Shown: positions 28,096-40,033 of the stretch, one piece after another | How the letters are laid out: each line of letters begins with the position of its first letter | How positions within the stretch are numbered: position 1 is the stretch's first letter | Origin: Albula goreensis | Lineage: Eukaryota > Chordata > Actinopteri > Albuliformes > Albulidae | Assembly (NCBI GenBank): GCA_022829145.1 | Contig: CM040745.1 | Location: 29,363,906-29,427,905, forward strand | Length of the DNA: 64,000 bases | Direction: 5' to 3' | Position numbers and translations under genes: made by a program | Notes under the pieces: model-generated | Database searches by the model: none | What the model was told of the DNA's origin: nothing | What the model saw: the letters and a program-made list of their open reading frames with translations, nothing else

Positions 28096-28821
28096 CTGAC
28101 AAGAAACAGCAGGCAGTGTGAGCAGCCTCCTACAGCATGCCCAGTTTATAAAAAATAATAACAGTAATCATATTCATTTTCATAACAAGACAATGACCGG
28201 TGTTCAATCAACATTTCCCCACAATGAATGACAATTAAATGAAAGCATTCATTTTGTTCTTCATGAACAATTTTGCAAATTCAGCAATGGAAAAAACGAG
28301 CCAACAAAATAAAAAAAAAAAAGTAGCGCTTACATTAGTCAGATTTACAAGCAAACTTTGATTGGATCAAGGCCAGGATGTTCAACATTAACATTCCCGC
28401 AAACAGCATTTCTATACTAATAAGGAAATAAACAGAATACTGTTACAGTGTGTTTATTGTGAGTGATCTCACCTTTGAGGCATGGTGTTATTTAATCCAG
28501 CCTTTTCCAGGAAAGCTGATAATGGAGAGCTTACAAGGCTTATAGATTTTTATTCCCTGGTTTTCATTATGACTGTCCACCCAGTCCACTGGGGGTTTAC
28601 ATTTTCAAATCAACAATTAAATAATGATGGTGGTGTGAATGAAACAGCCTGCAGAGGAGGCACACCTGTGCCAGGATCCTTCATAGTCAGGGCTTTATTA
28701 TTTCTGACACGCTCATTCAAACAAACAACTATCTGCAAAGAAGCAGGTCATCAATAAACTTTATGTATTATTTGATCCATATGGAAATCTATAAACAAGC
28801 ACAATATTAGTCAGCAAAAAA
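28096..28821. other. Intergenic or intron, some regulatory-like DNA
   Basis: Contains 'CACAATGAATGACAATTAAATG' near 28220 (SOX- and homeodomain-like words) and a balanced block at 28480-28740. If the exon at 27910-28095 is real, this is its upstream intron on the minus strand. Confidence 0.3.
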
Positions 28822-28975
28822 GGCTGATTGATTATTCTGTGGCAGACTGATAGATTATTCTCTGACGAATGGACTGATAGGTTGATTATTCTGCAGACAA
28901 ACAAACTGATGGATAGATTACTCTGCACACAGACTGACTGAAAGATGGATTATTCTCTGACACCGACTGAAGGTT
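28822..28975 (+). repeat. Degenerate minisatellite, unit about 35-40 bp
   Basis: Four diverged direct copies of a motif like 'GACTGATAGATTATTCT' followed by a CTGACA/CTGCAGACA-type spacer. 'ATTATTCT' or 'ATTACTCT' recurs at about 28833, 28853, 28882, 28916 and 28948. Confidence 0.7.
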
Positions 28976-30916
28976 AAATAGCACAGAGTGATTGTCTTTT
29001 TAGTGACATTTTCTGACTTTCATCAGGCAAGGCCTCTTCTGTTGTAGTTTTTTCCATCTGTCTGAGGAAAAAATCCCTTCACAGACAAGGGATTGTGACT
29101 GCAGTGCTGTCTGAAACCTGTCTCTGCAGTCAGAATCCCATCTGTGTAGGCTACTGTCTCAATCCCAATCTAGTTTCTGCACTAATGCCCATTTCTATAA
29201 TAGAGTCGGAATCCAGTGCTAGGTGATTCCTACCTGGATCAGTCATGTTAATATCATGTGACCTTGAATACGACTACGAAAACACATTTTACTTACAAAT
29301 CTGATTATTATATTCAGCCTGGATTTATTCTTTTTGCTTGATTTTTCAGGCTTGCCAACTATGTGAATTATACATTAGCAGGTGCTCATAAGGCTTTCTC
29401 TTAATGTCTCCTAATGCTGTTGAGTTCTCCTCTTCATATCACCCAAGAGACTGTAAATGATAAGACAGTAAAATTTTTTGAAATCAGTTTAATCGTTACA
29501 AGAACATACTGGTACTTTTAACTTAGATATAAATCAAAGTCTTAATTATATAATGCACCACAATTGAGCAATGGTAGAATAAGGTTAATGAAAAGAACAA
29601 TGTGCTTTTTCATTAGCTTTTAAACTGAGTAGAAAGTGTGCAGAGCTGGCTGTATTCACCTTTACGCAGACTTATGCATCACAGGCAGACTCACACCATT
29701 GAAAGAATTAGCCATTAGCCCATGGGCTTGGATAATTTAACAAATTAGCTGTTTGATTATTAATCAAGAAAAATGAAAGAGGAAAGTTTGAGAGAAAGTT
29801 TTATTGTTTAATGTCTGTCTTCTCTATTTCCATCTCACCAGCTGCCATTTATGTAATTGCTACTGCTGAAATACCCTCCCTAATTCATTGCAGTGATACT
29901 TGAATCCAATCTTGAGAGTATTGTCTGACTTCTATCACTGCAGTGATATCTGAAATCCAGTGCAATCTGAATCTAGTGTCTACATTGCTGTCCAAATTTC
30001 AGTGCTGTCCATGTCTGATACTTAATAGGTCTAAATCCTTTTTTCTATCACTTCCTCTATCCTGCCTCTGCAGCAGTGTTAAGAATGTATCTACATGACT
30101 ATACAAATCCTTACACCCCACACAATCTCATTAGCCACTCACCCCAGCATGTACATAAGGACACACATGAATATGTTTCACGTGATATCCACAATGTTTG
30201 TGTGAATTCTCCACACACAGGAGACCCTCAGTTGCTGAAGAGTGGGACACAGGAAAGGGCTTTGATTCATCAAGGCATTGTGTGATGTTAGGGTGACATC
30301 TAGAGGCAGATCAAAGCACTTCAATAATAATTTTATTTTCATATGAAATTGGATTCTTGTCCAAGTGATGTCCTTCATATGTTGAAAGATCAATACAAGC
30401 AAAACACCTAACATTCTACAAAACAATAAATACTACTACTAATAATAATAATAATAATTAAAGGATTATTTACACACCCTTTTGCTTCCACTCAAACTAA
30501 GATATATTTCACAAACAGCTATGAGACAGACAATGAAACCAGATATGCTAGTTTGGACGTAAGTGGAAGTGAATCAACTTTTTTTTTGAAAAGATATTTA
30601 TTGCGTCAATGCAGCAGCAAAGAAGGCTGGAAAATATGACGAATTATGAAAGTATTTATCCTGTGGGAAGCAAAGTATTGGCTCAACGGGTGGAGTTTCC
30701 AAGAAAACCATGGGATTGAGGGAGACACAGCATCAATCTATGGGCCAGTTTGGTTAAAAACATAAAAACATATTACACTATGAGATCTCATAGGAGGTCA
30801 ATGCAGCCAATGAGAGACTGGTGTAATGTGTTGCCATGCTGTGGTGTGGGAAAGAATTCTGGCTGAGACGGTGGCACAACAACTGATGTAAATTGCTCAG
30901 ACACTGAAGGGAAATA
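28976..30916. other. Gene-desert DNA
   Basis: AT-rich intergenic sequence. A short AAT-type repeat lies near 30438-30459. No gene recognised. Confidence 0.4.
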
Positions 30917-31829
30917 CACTCACTGGCCATTTTATTAGGTACACCTTGCTAGTACCGGGTTGGACCCCCTTTTGCCTTCAGAACTGCCTTAATTCTTCAT
31001 GTCTTAGATTCAACAAGGTGCTGGAACCATTTCTTAGAGATTTTGTTCCATATTGACATGATAGCATCTTGCAGTTGCTGCAGATTTGTTGCTGCACATC
31101 CATGATGTGAATCTCCTGTTCCACCACATCCCAAAGGTGCTCTGTTGGATTGAGATCTGATGACTATGGAGGCCATTTGAGAACAGTGAACTCATTGTTA
31201 TGTTCAAGAAACCAGTTAAGATGATTTGAGCTTTGTGACATGATGCGTTATCCTGCTGGAAGTAGCCATCAGAAAATGGGTACACTGTGGTTATAAAGGG
31301 ATGGACATGGTCATCAACAACACCCAGGTAGGCTGTGGCATTTAAACGATGCTTAGCTGGTACTAAGGGGCCCAAAGTGTGCCAAGAAAATATTCCCCAC
31401 AGCATTACACCACCATCACCAGCCTGAACCGTTGATACAAGGCAGGATGGATCCATGCTTTCATGTTGTTTATGCCAAATTTGACCCTACCATCCAAATG
31501 TCGCAGCAGAAATCGAGACTCATCAGACCAGGCAACGTTTTTCCAATCCTTTATTGTCAAATTTTGGTGAGCCCGTGCGAATTGGAGCCTCAGTTTCCCG
31601 TTCTTAGCTGACCAGAGTGGCACCCGATGATAGAATGTTGCCTTTCTATCATCTCAAACCAGTCTGGCCCATTCTCCTCTGACCTCTGGCATCAACAAGG
31701 CATTTTCGGCCAGAGAACTGCAGCTCACTGGATATTTTCTCTTTTTCTGACCATTCTCTGTGAACCCTAAAGATGGTTGTGCATGAAAATCCCAGTAGAT
31801 CAACATTTTCTGAAATAACCGGTGAGTGT
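30917..31829 (-). mobile_element. Tc1/mariner element with TA target site, internally deleted
   Basis: A DNA transposon bounded by TA dinucleotides (30915-30916 and 31830-31831). The tips are inverted: CACTCACTGG at the left, CCGGTGAGTG at the right. The left end continues 'CATTTTATTAGGTACACC', a terminal repeat widespread in fish genomes. The transposase lies on the minus strand. Compared with related copies as I remember them, DNA is missing near 31627-31645 and the right end is shortened, so the copy is about 0.9 kb and non-autonomous. Confidence 0.85.
31020..31625 (-). pseudogene. Tc1 transposase pseudogene (DDE domain)
   Basis: Minus-strand remains of a Tc1-family transposase, the nuclear enzyme that cuts and reinserts the element at TA sites. 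Two overlapping frames cover it. The upstream one (31405-31623) includes 'KNVAWSDESRFLLRHLDG', which carries the first catalytic Asp. The downstream one (31034-31456) includes 'GDGGVMLWGIFSWHTLGPL' and 'FQQDNASCHKAQ', which carries the second Asp. The third acidic residue normally lies in an 'NPIEHLWD' motif; here the DNA is shifted and reads 'IQQSTFGMWWNRR', so the motif is disrupted. The N-terminal DNA-binding part survives only as fragments beyond 31649. The frameshifts and the deletion rule out activity. Confidence 0.85.
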
Positions 31830-34137
31830 ATATTACAGTAGAGGGGACACACATCTGAGGAAAGTATTTGAAGATGTCATCTTCGCAATTTGGCCACAAT
31901 ATTGTATATTCATTTCTCGTAACAGCAATGTTTACCAATCAACAAAAAATCCTTGATGCATCTACTTTTCCTGCTAGTGTCAGTTATTGTAGTGTAAGAC
32001 TGACTCATTTCTGAATTCTCTGAGCTTCTTGTGATAAAAAAACCAGGGATCAATTATTTTAACCTGAGCATTGGACCTGATAGATATCCTAATATCACAC
32101 ATAAAAAGTAAATGCAGATACCTTCTGTACCAGTGTCCCTTACAAAAAGCTCTCAATCATTTTTGGACAAATGAAGTTATTTCCACAAGTTAGCTTGTTA
32201 AATAATCAGGATCATGCAGCTATATTAGAGATTTTCCTCAACATCCACAGCACTTGATTCTGTCTGAGTGGTCTGAGAGAACAAATGTGCATCAGATTGG
32301 ATGTGCATCCATCCAAAACCATACTCAATAGGAACTTCATGTACCATGATGATAAACTCATCCTTTACTCATCACCAAGTTATTAGCTGGAACAGCGAAC
32401 CAAATACAAGCTGTGGGAAAGGAGATGAGTCAAGTGGGCAAGTTGGAGCTTGGAGAAGAAAAAACATTCTGCTCCCACAAGAAGTTTCATAATCACAGCT
32501 AGATTAATCCAAAGGCTGGCTCTGAGGGTATATCCCCTAAGACAATGGGCTTGCAAATGAAAGCTGAGAAAATGGAGACAGGATTGCAGCAGAGATTGTT
32601 CTTATTAACTTGTGAAACTCAATATAGAGGCATGAGGATGTATGCAGTGCCCTTTTGAGTGGGAATGGTATGGTTATATAAAAACAACATGGGCATCTAA
32701 CCAGCATGAAATTTAAGACATTCAGGTTGCTGCTTGCCAGGCTACCAGTGTTCTTTCAAGGTTACTCTTGGATCCTACTTTGAAGAGTTGGGTCAGATGT
32801 CAGATACGGCATGAGGAACCTTGCGGAAGAAGGGAGGCGGGCCTCTTATCTGTCTGTATCTTGCACAGGCATGGTGTCTAGTCTCGTTTCACTTTTCTGG
32901 CTGATTTGGATTCAATAGCTGCTAGATGCCATACATGATTTCTAAAATGTCTTCCAACAGCACACATTAAAATAATCACATCGAATCTCTGTGCATGTCT
33001 TGGGTGGACACACTTGAGATGAGCAGAGATAGTGAAGACAGATGAATAGATGCAATATTCATATGCAAACAAGTGAAGTCATTCATGCTCCATGCAGCAG
33101 TAGGATCTCAAGCAATTAATGTAGTACAGTAAGTGAAGACATATACCTTGTTCATTAACTACAAAAAATGGACCCTGAACACACAAATTACTGGAGACTG
33201 GTTTCAAGTTTTATTTGTTGTCAAAGGAATGCGCGATTCATTTCAGTTTAATGCTCCTTCTTCCATAAGTGATAGAAAAGATAAAAAGGAGCTAGATATG
33301 TGCAGTTTATACTTGCCTTTACTGAGCTTCATTTTATTTTTCTTTTAATTATGTAGAACTTTTATGCCATGTAGCTGGCCTGACCTCATAAAATGGTTTT
33401 GTACAACAGATATGATTGCAAATTGTATTCATTAGCAATGATGGTAAGACATGTCTCTGTCTAATGGTGATAGAGTTTAGCCTTTTTATCAAGGGAAAGT
33501 GTGGTAGCATTTCAGCTTAATGCACTTTTTTGCATCTGAGGTTGAAATCGAAAAGTCATAATTAGAATGCCACATCCAGTTTAGTTGACTGGTGTTTCTG
33601 TACCTCTGATTTCTATATTTATACAGTTCTACTGTATAACACTTTATCCTGGCAGTTAATCGAGTTTCTGTTCTTCACTATAATGCACTACAGCTATTGA
33701 AATAATCACCCACCATTTCCACAAGTGTAGGGTGTGTAAACTGCAATTCATACTGTAAACACACTGTAAGCTCTAGTTTATATTCATTTGGAACCAAAAA
33801 AAAAACAGAAGTGAAGTCTTTACTTCTTACTTATTATACTTTACAGATACACAGCTACAGCTTTGTATTACCAGACTTGATTTGATTATGCAATGCAAGA
33901 TGGGACTATATATTAACCGTCTAGATGTCACAGAACTGGTTTCACAGAGCATTCATGTAAGATGATACACAAGGAAAGTACATGCATAGTAAATGCATAT
34001 CACCATTACCAAAAGGACACTTTTCCTCATATCTGATGTCAGCCATGTCAAAAGTCCCTGCCAGTGTTATATGCACATTTTCTCACATTCCATGTTACAG
34101 AGAAGGGTGTGTTTACATTTTATGGCCAGAATATACA

Positions 34138-34144
<7 letters not shown>
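31830..34144. other. Gene-desert DNA
   Basis: AT-rich intergenic sequence to the right of the Tc1 copy. Short open frames only; nothing recognised. Confidence 0.4.
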
Positions 34145-34212
<68 letters not shown>

Positions 34213-34217
34213 TTTTT
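34145..34217 (+). repeat. (TA)n followed by poly(T)
   Basis: About 25 TA units ending in a T-run of about 23 bases. The Tyr-Ile repeat frames across it are artefacts of the microsatellite. Confidence 0.96.
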
Positions 34218-37200
34218 GTGGTCATTGGAATTTTGATTTTTCACCAATGTTACAACAGCAAAATGATGAACAAATCTGAGAGAGAGAGCTCATGTTAAGA
34301 GGTAAGTCAAACTAAGAAACCCACTGACGCACAGTCTACATAAAAGCATGTATTTCCCTATGTATGCTATCAATGCTTTAGACTATTTGGCTTTCAGATT
34401 ACATTCTAATAAGTATCTCCATGTTTTTTTAACCACTTAAAATTATAACTCAATAAAGTTAATACAAATGTCATCATTAATCATTGTTTAAAAATGTTTT
34501 GGGTACAGAGCTCTTCTAACAGGAGATAAGACTGAAAAAGAACTTGAAGTAGAAGCAACTTCCATGTACAAAGGTCATTGCCACATCATTTCCTGCCAAC
34601 CATATCCAAAATGTCTCTCCTTCAAACAGCGCATGATCACACCTGTGATACTGTACGGGACAGTACTACTTACACTGACTCAACTGGAGCTGCTGAGTGG
34701 AAGGTAAAAAGTAAGACATACTATGCAAAAAGTAAAGAGCAAACAATTGCATTCAGCCAAAACCATGGTCTACAGACCCTTACATAAGCCATAAATAGTC
34801 CAAATAAATGTCAACCATGGCAATGAAATTTAGAAATTAAATTGAGCTAGCAATCCTTCAGTTCTATGCCCATCACTGGCTGGTTTGTGGACCTTTCACA
34901 TCTGTGACAGAACTGCAGCTGCAAACCCTTTACAATGTGGCCCACACAAAAACAACAGAAACACTACAAAAATCACAATGTGACAGCAACAGAAAACAAT
35001 GAGACCACCTAAATACCATGACCCACTGCTTGTTCTGAAGCATCCGTCTCTGGATCTGCACACACAGGCTAACGCAGTCAGACAGAGCCCCAAGGCTATC
35101 AGAATAAAGAGGCTACTTTGATGCACTTCATGAATCAATCCTTTTTACCATCCTGGTCTTCTCTTCTTACCAGTTCTTGTTTCCCTCTAGGATTAGACCA
35201 CTACTTATGCCTCTGAGGTTCTTCTCAGCCCAGAAAAGTATTTGATTGGATGTACCCAGCATGTATAATTCATACTGGATAATGGTCATGTTATGGTCAC
35301 ATGCTTGATATGTCAAAACTTGACATGTGCTTAATGTGTTGTGGGTGGAATAAATTCAAGGTCATCAGCATATAACCTTTTCCCACCTAATGATTATAAA
35401 GACTACTCTACCACTCATATGGACACTATAATCCATACAAACTACACTGGGTTGTTGGTATTATAATGATCAGAGGCAACAAAATTGTACAGACGCATTC
35501 CTTTGAAATGAAGGTTTATTTTGTGTCTGTGACACTTGGGGGCTTTCGGGGGTCGGTTGTCACAAATTATATAGCAGACCATCTCCTCTGCCCACCAAGG
35601 CACTGGTATTGGAAATTAGTCTTGGCTATAAACACATGCACAGTGTATCGAGCAGTGCAACTGCAATTGTCAATGTTCCCTGTGCTTGTCTCTTACAAAT
35701 AGACTAAAAAAAAATATATATGGTTACTCACCATACACCACAAACTGGTTCTGCCAGGGGATGTCCCTTGCTTGTTATAATAAAGTAGCACGCATATGTC
35801 AAATACGTGGGTGGATTAATAATTGGACACAAGCTGCGAACAAGCGAATGAGTAATGTTTATACAAGTACTGGTGAATGTGTCCTTGAATACTTCATCTC
35901 CAGAGTAAAAGATATGTTCTCAGGTACTTGTGACACAACCACCTCAGCCATAAAACCCTCACGAATAACATTCATTTTGGGTGAGGTTGGGGATTTCTGG
36001 GTTCAGAATGATATATTGTATGCAACAAAGGAATAATATAGCCTCCATGTACTGTGGTGTCAGCACTAATACACACAGAATAAACACTCATGGGGTCTCT
36101 CCAAATGGAAAAAATCTGGCTGCTAAAAAATTACCATTTTATTTCATAGGAATTAATTGTCTAAATTCTACTGTCATGCTATAAAACATAGTGTTTGTCC
36201 ACACAAGATTGAAAATGAAATCCACACCCCCGATTGTTAACTAAAAATGATCTACCGCATGACTTATTCAAGCACCTTAAGCCACTAATTATACACAGAG
36301 AGACAAGAGTGCTAAGGAAAAAAAGACGAACTAACTAATATTCAGTTCTCCTTAGCCTTGCGGATTTGCTTCGTCATCTTTTTTTTATGAATGGTTGGGT
36401 GACTCACATCCTATGATCACTGACCTACATATTATTTTCAAGAATGTTATTCATGAAAGCTTTTCAAAATACTGCTGATCATGGAATTTTAGGGGAGTCT
36501 TTGTAATGGTCCAAAGGTTAAATGGACAACAGGTTACATAACTGATTCAAGGTTAACCTGAGTATATATAATGTGACACATTCAGTTAATTTAGCCATTA
36601 TGGAAGGGAATTCACCCTTGGAATCTGGTTTGGGACAGCATACACCGAACATCCCAACTTCCTCAATACGGGTAAAGGCCTTTCTAAGTTTCTGGAAGGC
36701 TCATGAAGGATAACAACAATCCTACATAGGAAATGGGCACTTACATCTTACTTGATATTGCCAAATTGAAATAAAATTGGACAACGCACTGACGTTTATA
36801 CAGCAATCTGTGCACTGAAGAGAGATGAGAAACTCATATGAGGCATTTTCCCAGTGGTTATATTGCCACAATGTCCCAAAACTTCAGAGTCAGCATCTGA
36901 CTTACTTCCTTCTCTTTTCCATTGAGAAAGCTTTGACACAGCTCACATAGTCATACTATAATATAACATCATTGTGAGTTATTATCCTGTTTTAGACATG
37001 TAAGGACATGTAGATCACCTCTGTTGGTGAGGATACTTGTGTGTCTCAAGGATCCTGAAGGCTATACCAGTGGGGATTGGAGACTGGTAGGTTTAGCCAT
37101 GGTAGACAAGCTAAGACAAGGTGAGAGGCCAAAGAAAATGTTGTATGGGGGAATGTGGGAAGAAAGCATAATAACTACTATCATGACAGCACCAACAAAG

Positions 37201-39991
37201 AACTGAACAGGGACCTCAAGGCAAACCATTGGCACTGTGGCAATCTAGTGACATTCCATCCTAGAAACCTGAACTGAAACAGGTATATCATACCCAAAGG
37301 CCCAAAGCTGACGTTCAGCTTCACAGTACTTAATGCCTGCACCATGTATGAAGCTTCTGGGTGACTTACTCCAAATATATAAAAAAACAGTCTAAGATAC
37401 TGTACATTTTAACTGTTTCAAAGGTCTAAAAAGCCTGTGTAACTTACACTTCTATGTATGCATCATAATATGAATATATACAAGTAATTGAATTTATGTG
37501 TTAATGAAATGCATATAATTGTCATGTATTTTATGGCGTATATATATTGCTTTTGCAAATCTAATTTGGTTTATAAATCGTCAAAATGATCATCACTGGT
37601 TTTGTTTATACTGACAAAGCAGCAAAAAAATATAACTAAATTGTCCTTAAAACCAGGGAAAGAAATACAAATCCCCTGTATTTCTTGCTAATTACCCTTT
37701 TCACAAAATCCAAAAAAAAGATATCTGTATTTTCCCAACTACTTATGCATTTGATTATTCAACCAGAAACAGGAAATTGACAAGAAAATCACAGCACAGA
37801 AGCCAGAAGCCCAGACTTAAATACATATGCCAAGTTCAAATTTACATAAACACATTTGTAACATGATCTCACTATCCTTAAGAATGCACAAGGAAGGCGG
37901 ACCAGCTGCAATGTCTGGGAAAACCCTGTGTAAACACAAATATATTTCAAGATTACATTCAGCATAATCTTTCTTGCCAGTGCGTTCCCATCTGTATTCT
38001 CTCAACAATAAACACTGCGGAAGATTGGAATGTGTACTATAGCAAGCCTTTTATGCAGGGCTAAGTGGAAGGTGACAAGTGACAACTGCAGAGACATGTA
38101 GCACGGTAGGATTGGCTGGTTGTTTTTAAAAATGCCAATCCAAAGTGACACAAGCTGTATGTCAGAGCAACCGATGCCACCATAAAAGACAATGCCCTGA
38201 GCACTGTTTGTTTTGGAAAGAGTCAACTGGCCTTAATGCAACAAAATAGTGTTGCTATGTTTACTCAGTGTTAAATCCTTCATTTAAGTCAATCTGCCAG
38301 AGTTTGCATTAAGTTGACATGATCTGAAAAGAAAAGCATAAAAAGCTTAAAAAGGAGAGATGAGAGATGAGGATGGAATGAAGAACCATCTTAGCTTTGA
38401 AAGCAAAACATCAACAAGTCAAAACCATTTTGCATTGTGTTAATCTGGTTTTAAAGTAATACGTAAATAGTCAATGTCACATCACCAGTTAGCTCTACAA
38501 TCCTTACAAAATGCACAATACACATTTCAATATGCATTTTAACATATGGATTTTGAGGGTGTAACTACTTTCTTGAGTATTTATGCAGGTAGATATGCTC
38601 ATATACTGATGAAGATGGACATTGTGCTGATCCAAAAGATGAAGGACAGGTCTCCCTGTCTATAATGATAGCTTGTCCTGTCATATTGCCAAGGCTGATA
38701 TAAAATAAAATTTGTGCTTCTTTCTGCTCCAAATTGCCACAGATGGCATAGCAAACCACCTAATTTTGGCCATTCATATTCCAAACACATAAAATAATTG
38801 TGTAGCAGTTACCAAGAAACTGGCACTGAGTTTATAGCTGTATGTACCAGTGCAGTGAATAACAGCGCACATTTCATTAGCAAAATAAAAGTCATGCACA
38901 TTTGCATGTGGGATTTGCTGAAGAAACAATTCAGTGCATGCATCTTTGTATGTACTGTAAATAGCTTTTAATTTAAAAAAAACATGCTGGCTAACAAAAA
39001 TGTAAATGTAAGTTAATAACCAGCACAAGTTCACAAGCTTACTTTGTAACATCCAAATGGCAGCTATCACAATCAAGCCATCTTAAGTTACATAATTCAT
39101 TTTATTGAATGCCCCACTACACTGAGAGCAAGAGCATGATCTTGTTTTTCCACAATGTATGTCATTTTTAGGTTCTAATGTCTTTCTTAGTAAATTCCCT
39201 ACTGAGTGCTGTACTAGAGCACTACCGGAACGCCCACAAACACATGGTGAGGCTGCACAGCTGCACCACAGCCTGTATAAAACAGGCAACAGGCAGCAGT
39301 CAGTCAGAGTGGCAGTTACTTAAAACCCTGTCAAAGTGTAGTCCCAGAGGGCCTCAGTGACCATCAATAAGTCGCCATGTGTGGCCTTTGAACTCTTTAA
39401 CCACTCAGTTGCTTAAAACAATCCCATCAGTGCTGGTACGCACCGACAATCAATCAACTCTATGGCCCTCCATGACTGGAGTTTGACCTACCATGCTGTA
39501 ATCCAGTGAAATAATCATAAATGAGAACAGTCTAGACAATATCTAAACAATAAACGAAAAGAAGCCCACACCCATGGGCTACATTGAAAAAGATTTGTCT
39601 TCCGAGGCATGTATACGGGGTGGGGGGCTTGTTTACATAACAGGCTGAATCTAACAGCATTGATAGACTAACCAAATACAGCAGAGGTTTTCAGACTCTC
39701 TCCTGGTGACCAACTGTGTATGATGGTATTTGTTACAACCTATCTCTTCATCAATTAATGTTGCTGAAAACACTTCAACTCTATACATTCCATACTATCC
39801 CCAGTTGCCGTGGTATATAGTACGGTAAATATTAAATATTAGCTTGTTAAAACTCTGCTGTTGTTAGGATAGTTGGACTGGAAATCAGACTACACATTGG
39901 GTTCCCAGAAATTTGACATTTGCATGTGTTTCTTACATTTTGTTAAATAAACAAAATTATATTTTGTTGATAATGGGCTTATTGTAGAAAC
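34218..39991. other. Gene-desert DNA
   Basis: About 5.8 kb of AT-rich DNA. 'CCATTGAGAAAGCTTTGACAC' near 36918 recalls the reverse-transcriptase motif 'EKAFD' of non-LTR elements, but no flanking similarity could be followed. No genes were called. Confidence 0.35.
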
Positions 39992-40033
39992 CTTGGATTT
40001 GAAGCTGAATTTCCCTTCAGCTTCAAATCCAAG
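39992..40033. repeat. Perfect 18-bp inverted repeat (hairpin, 6-nt loop)
   Basis: CTTGGATTTGAAGCTGAA (39992-40009) and its exact complement TTCAGCTTCAAATCCAAG (40016-40033) are separated by six bases. The stem has no mismatch. It could be a foldback at a repair junction or a small transposon relic. A perfect stem with so short a loop is not typical of a microRNA precursor. Confidence 0.95.

Noticed and set aside
33982-34298. Three overlapping plus-strand frames with Tyr-Ile and poly-Phe runs
   Set aside because: Artefact of the TA repeat and T-run.
36900-36945. Word resembling the reverse-transcriptase 'EKAFD' motif
   Set aside because: Frame is broken inside the motif and no flanking similarity to a LINE could be traced.
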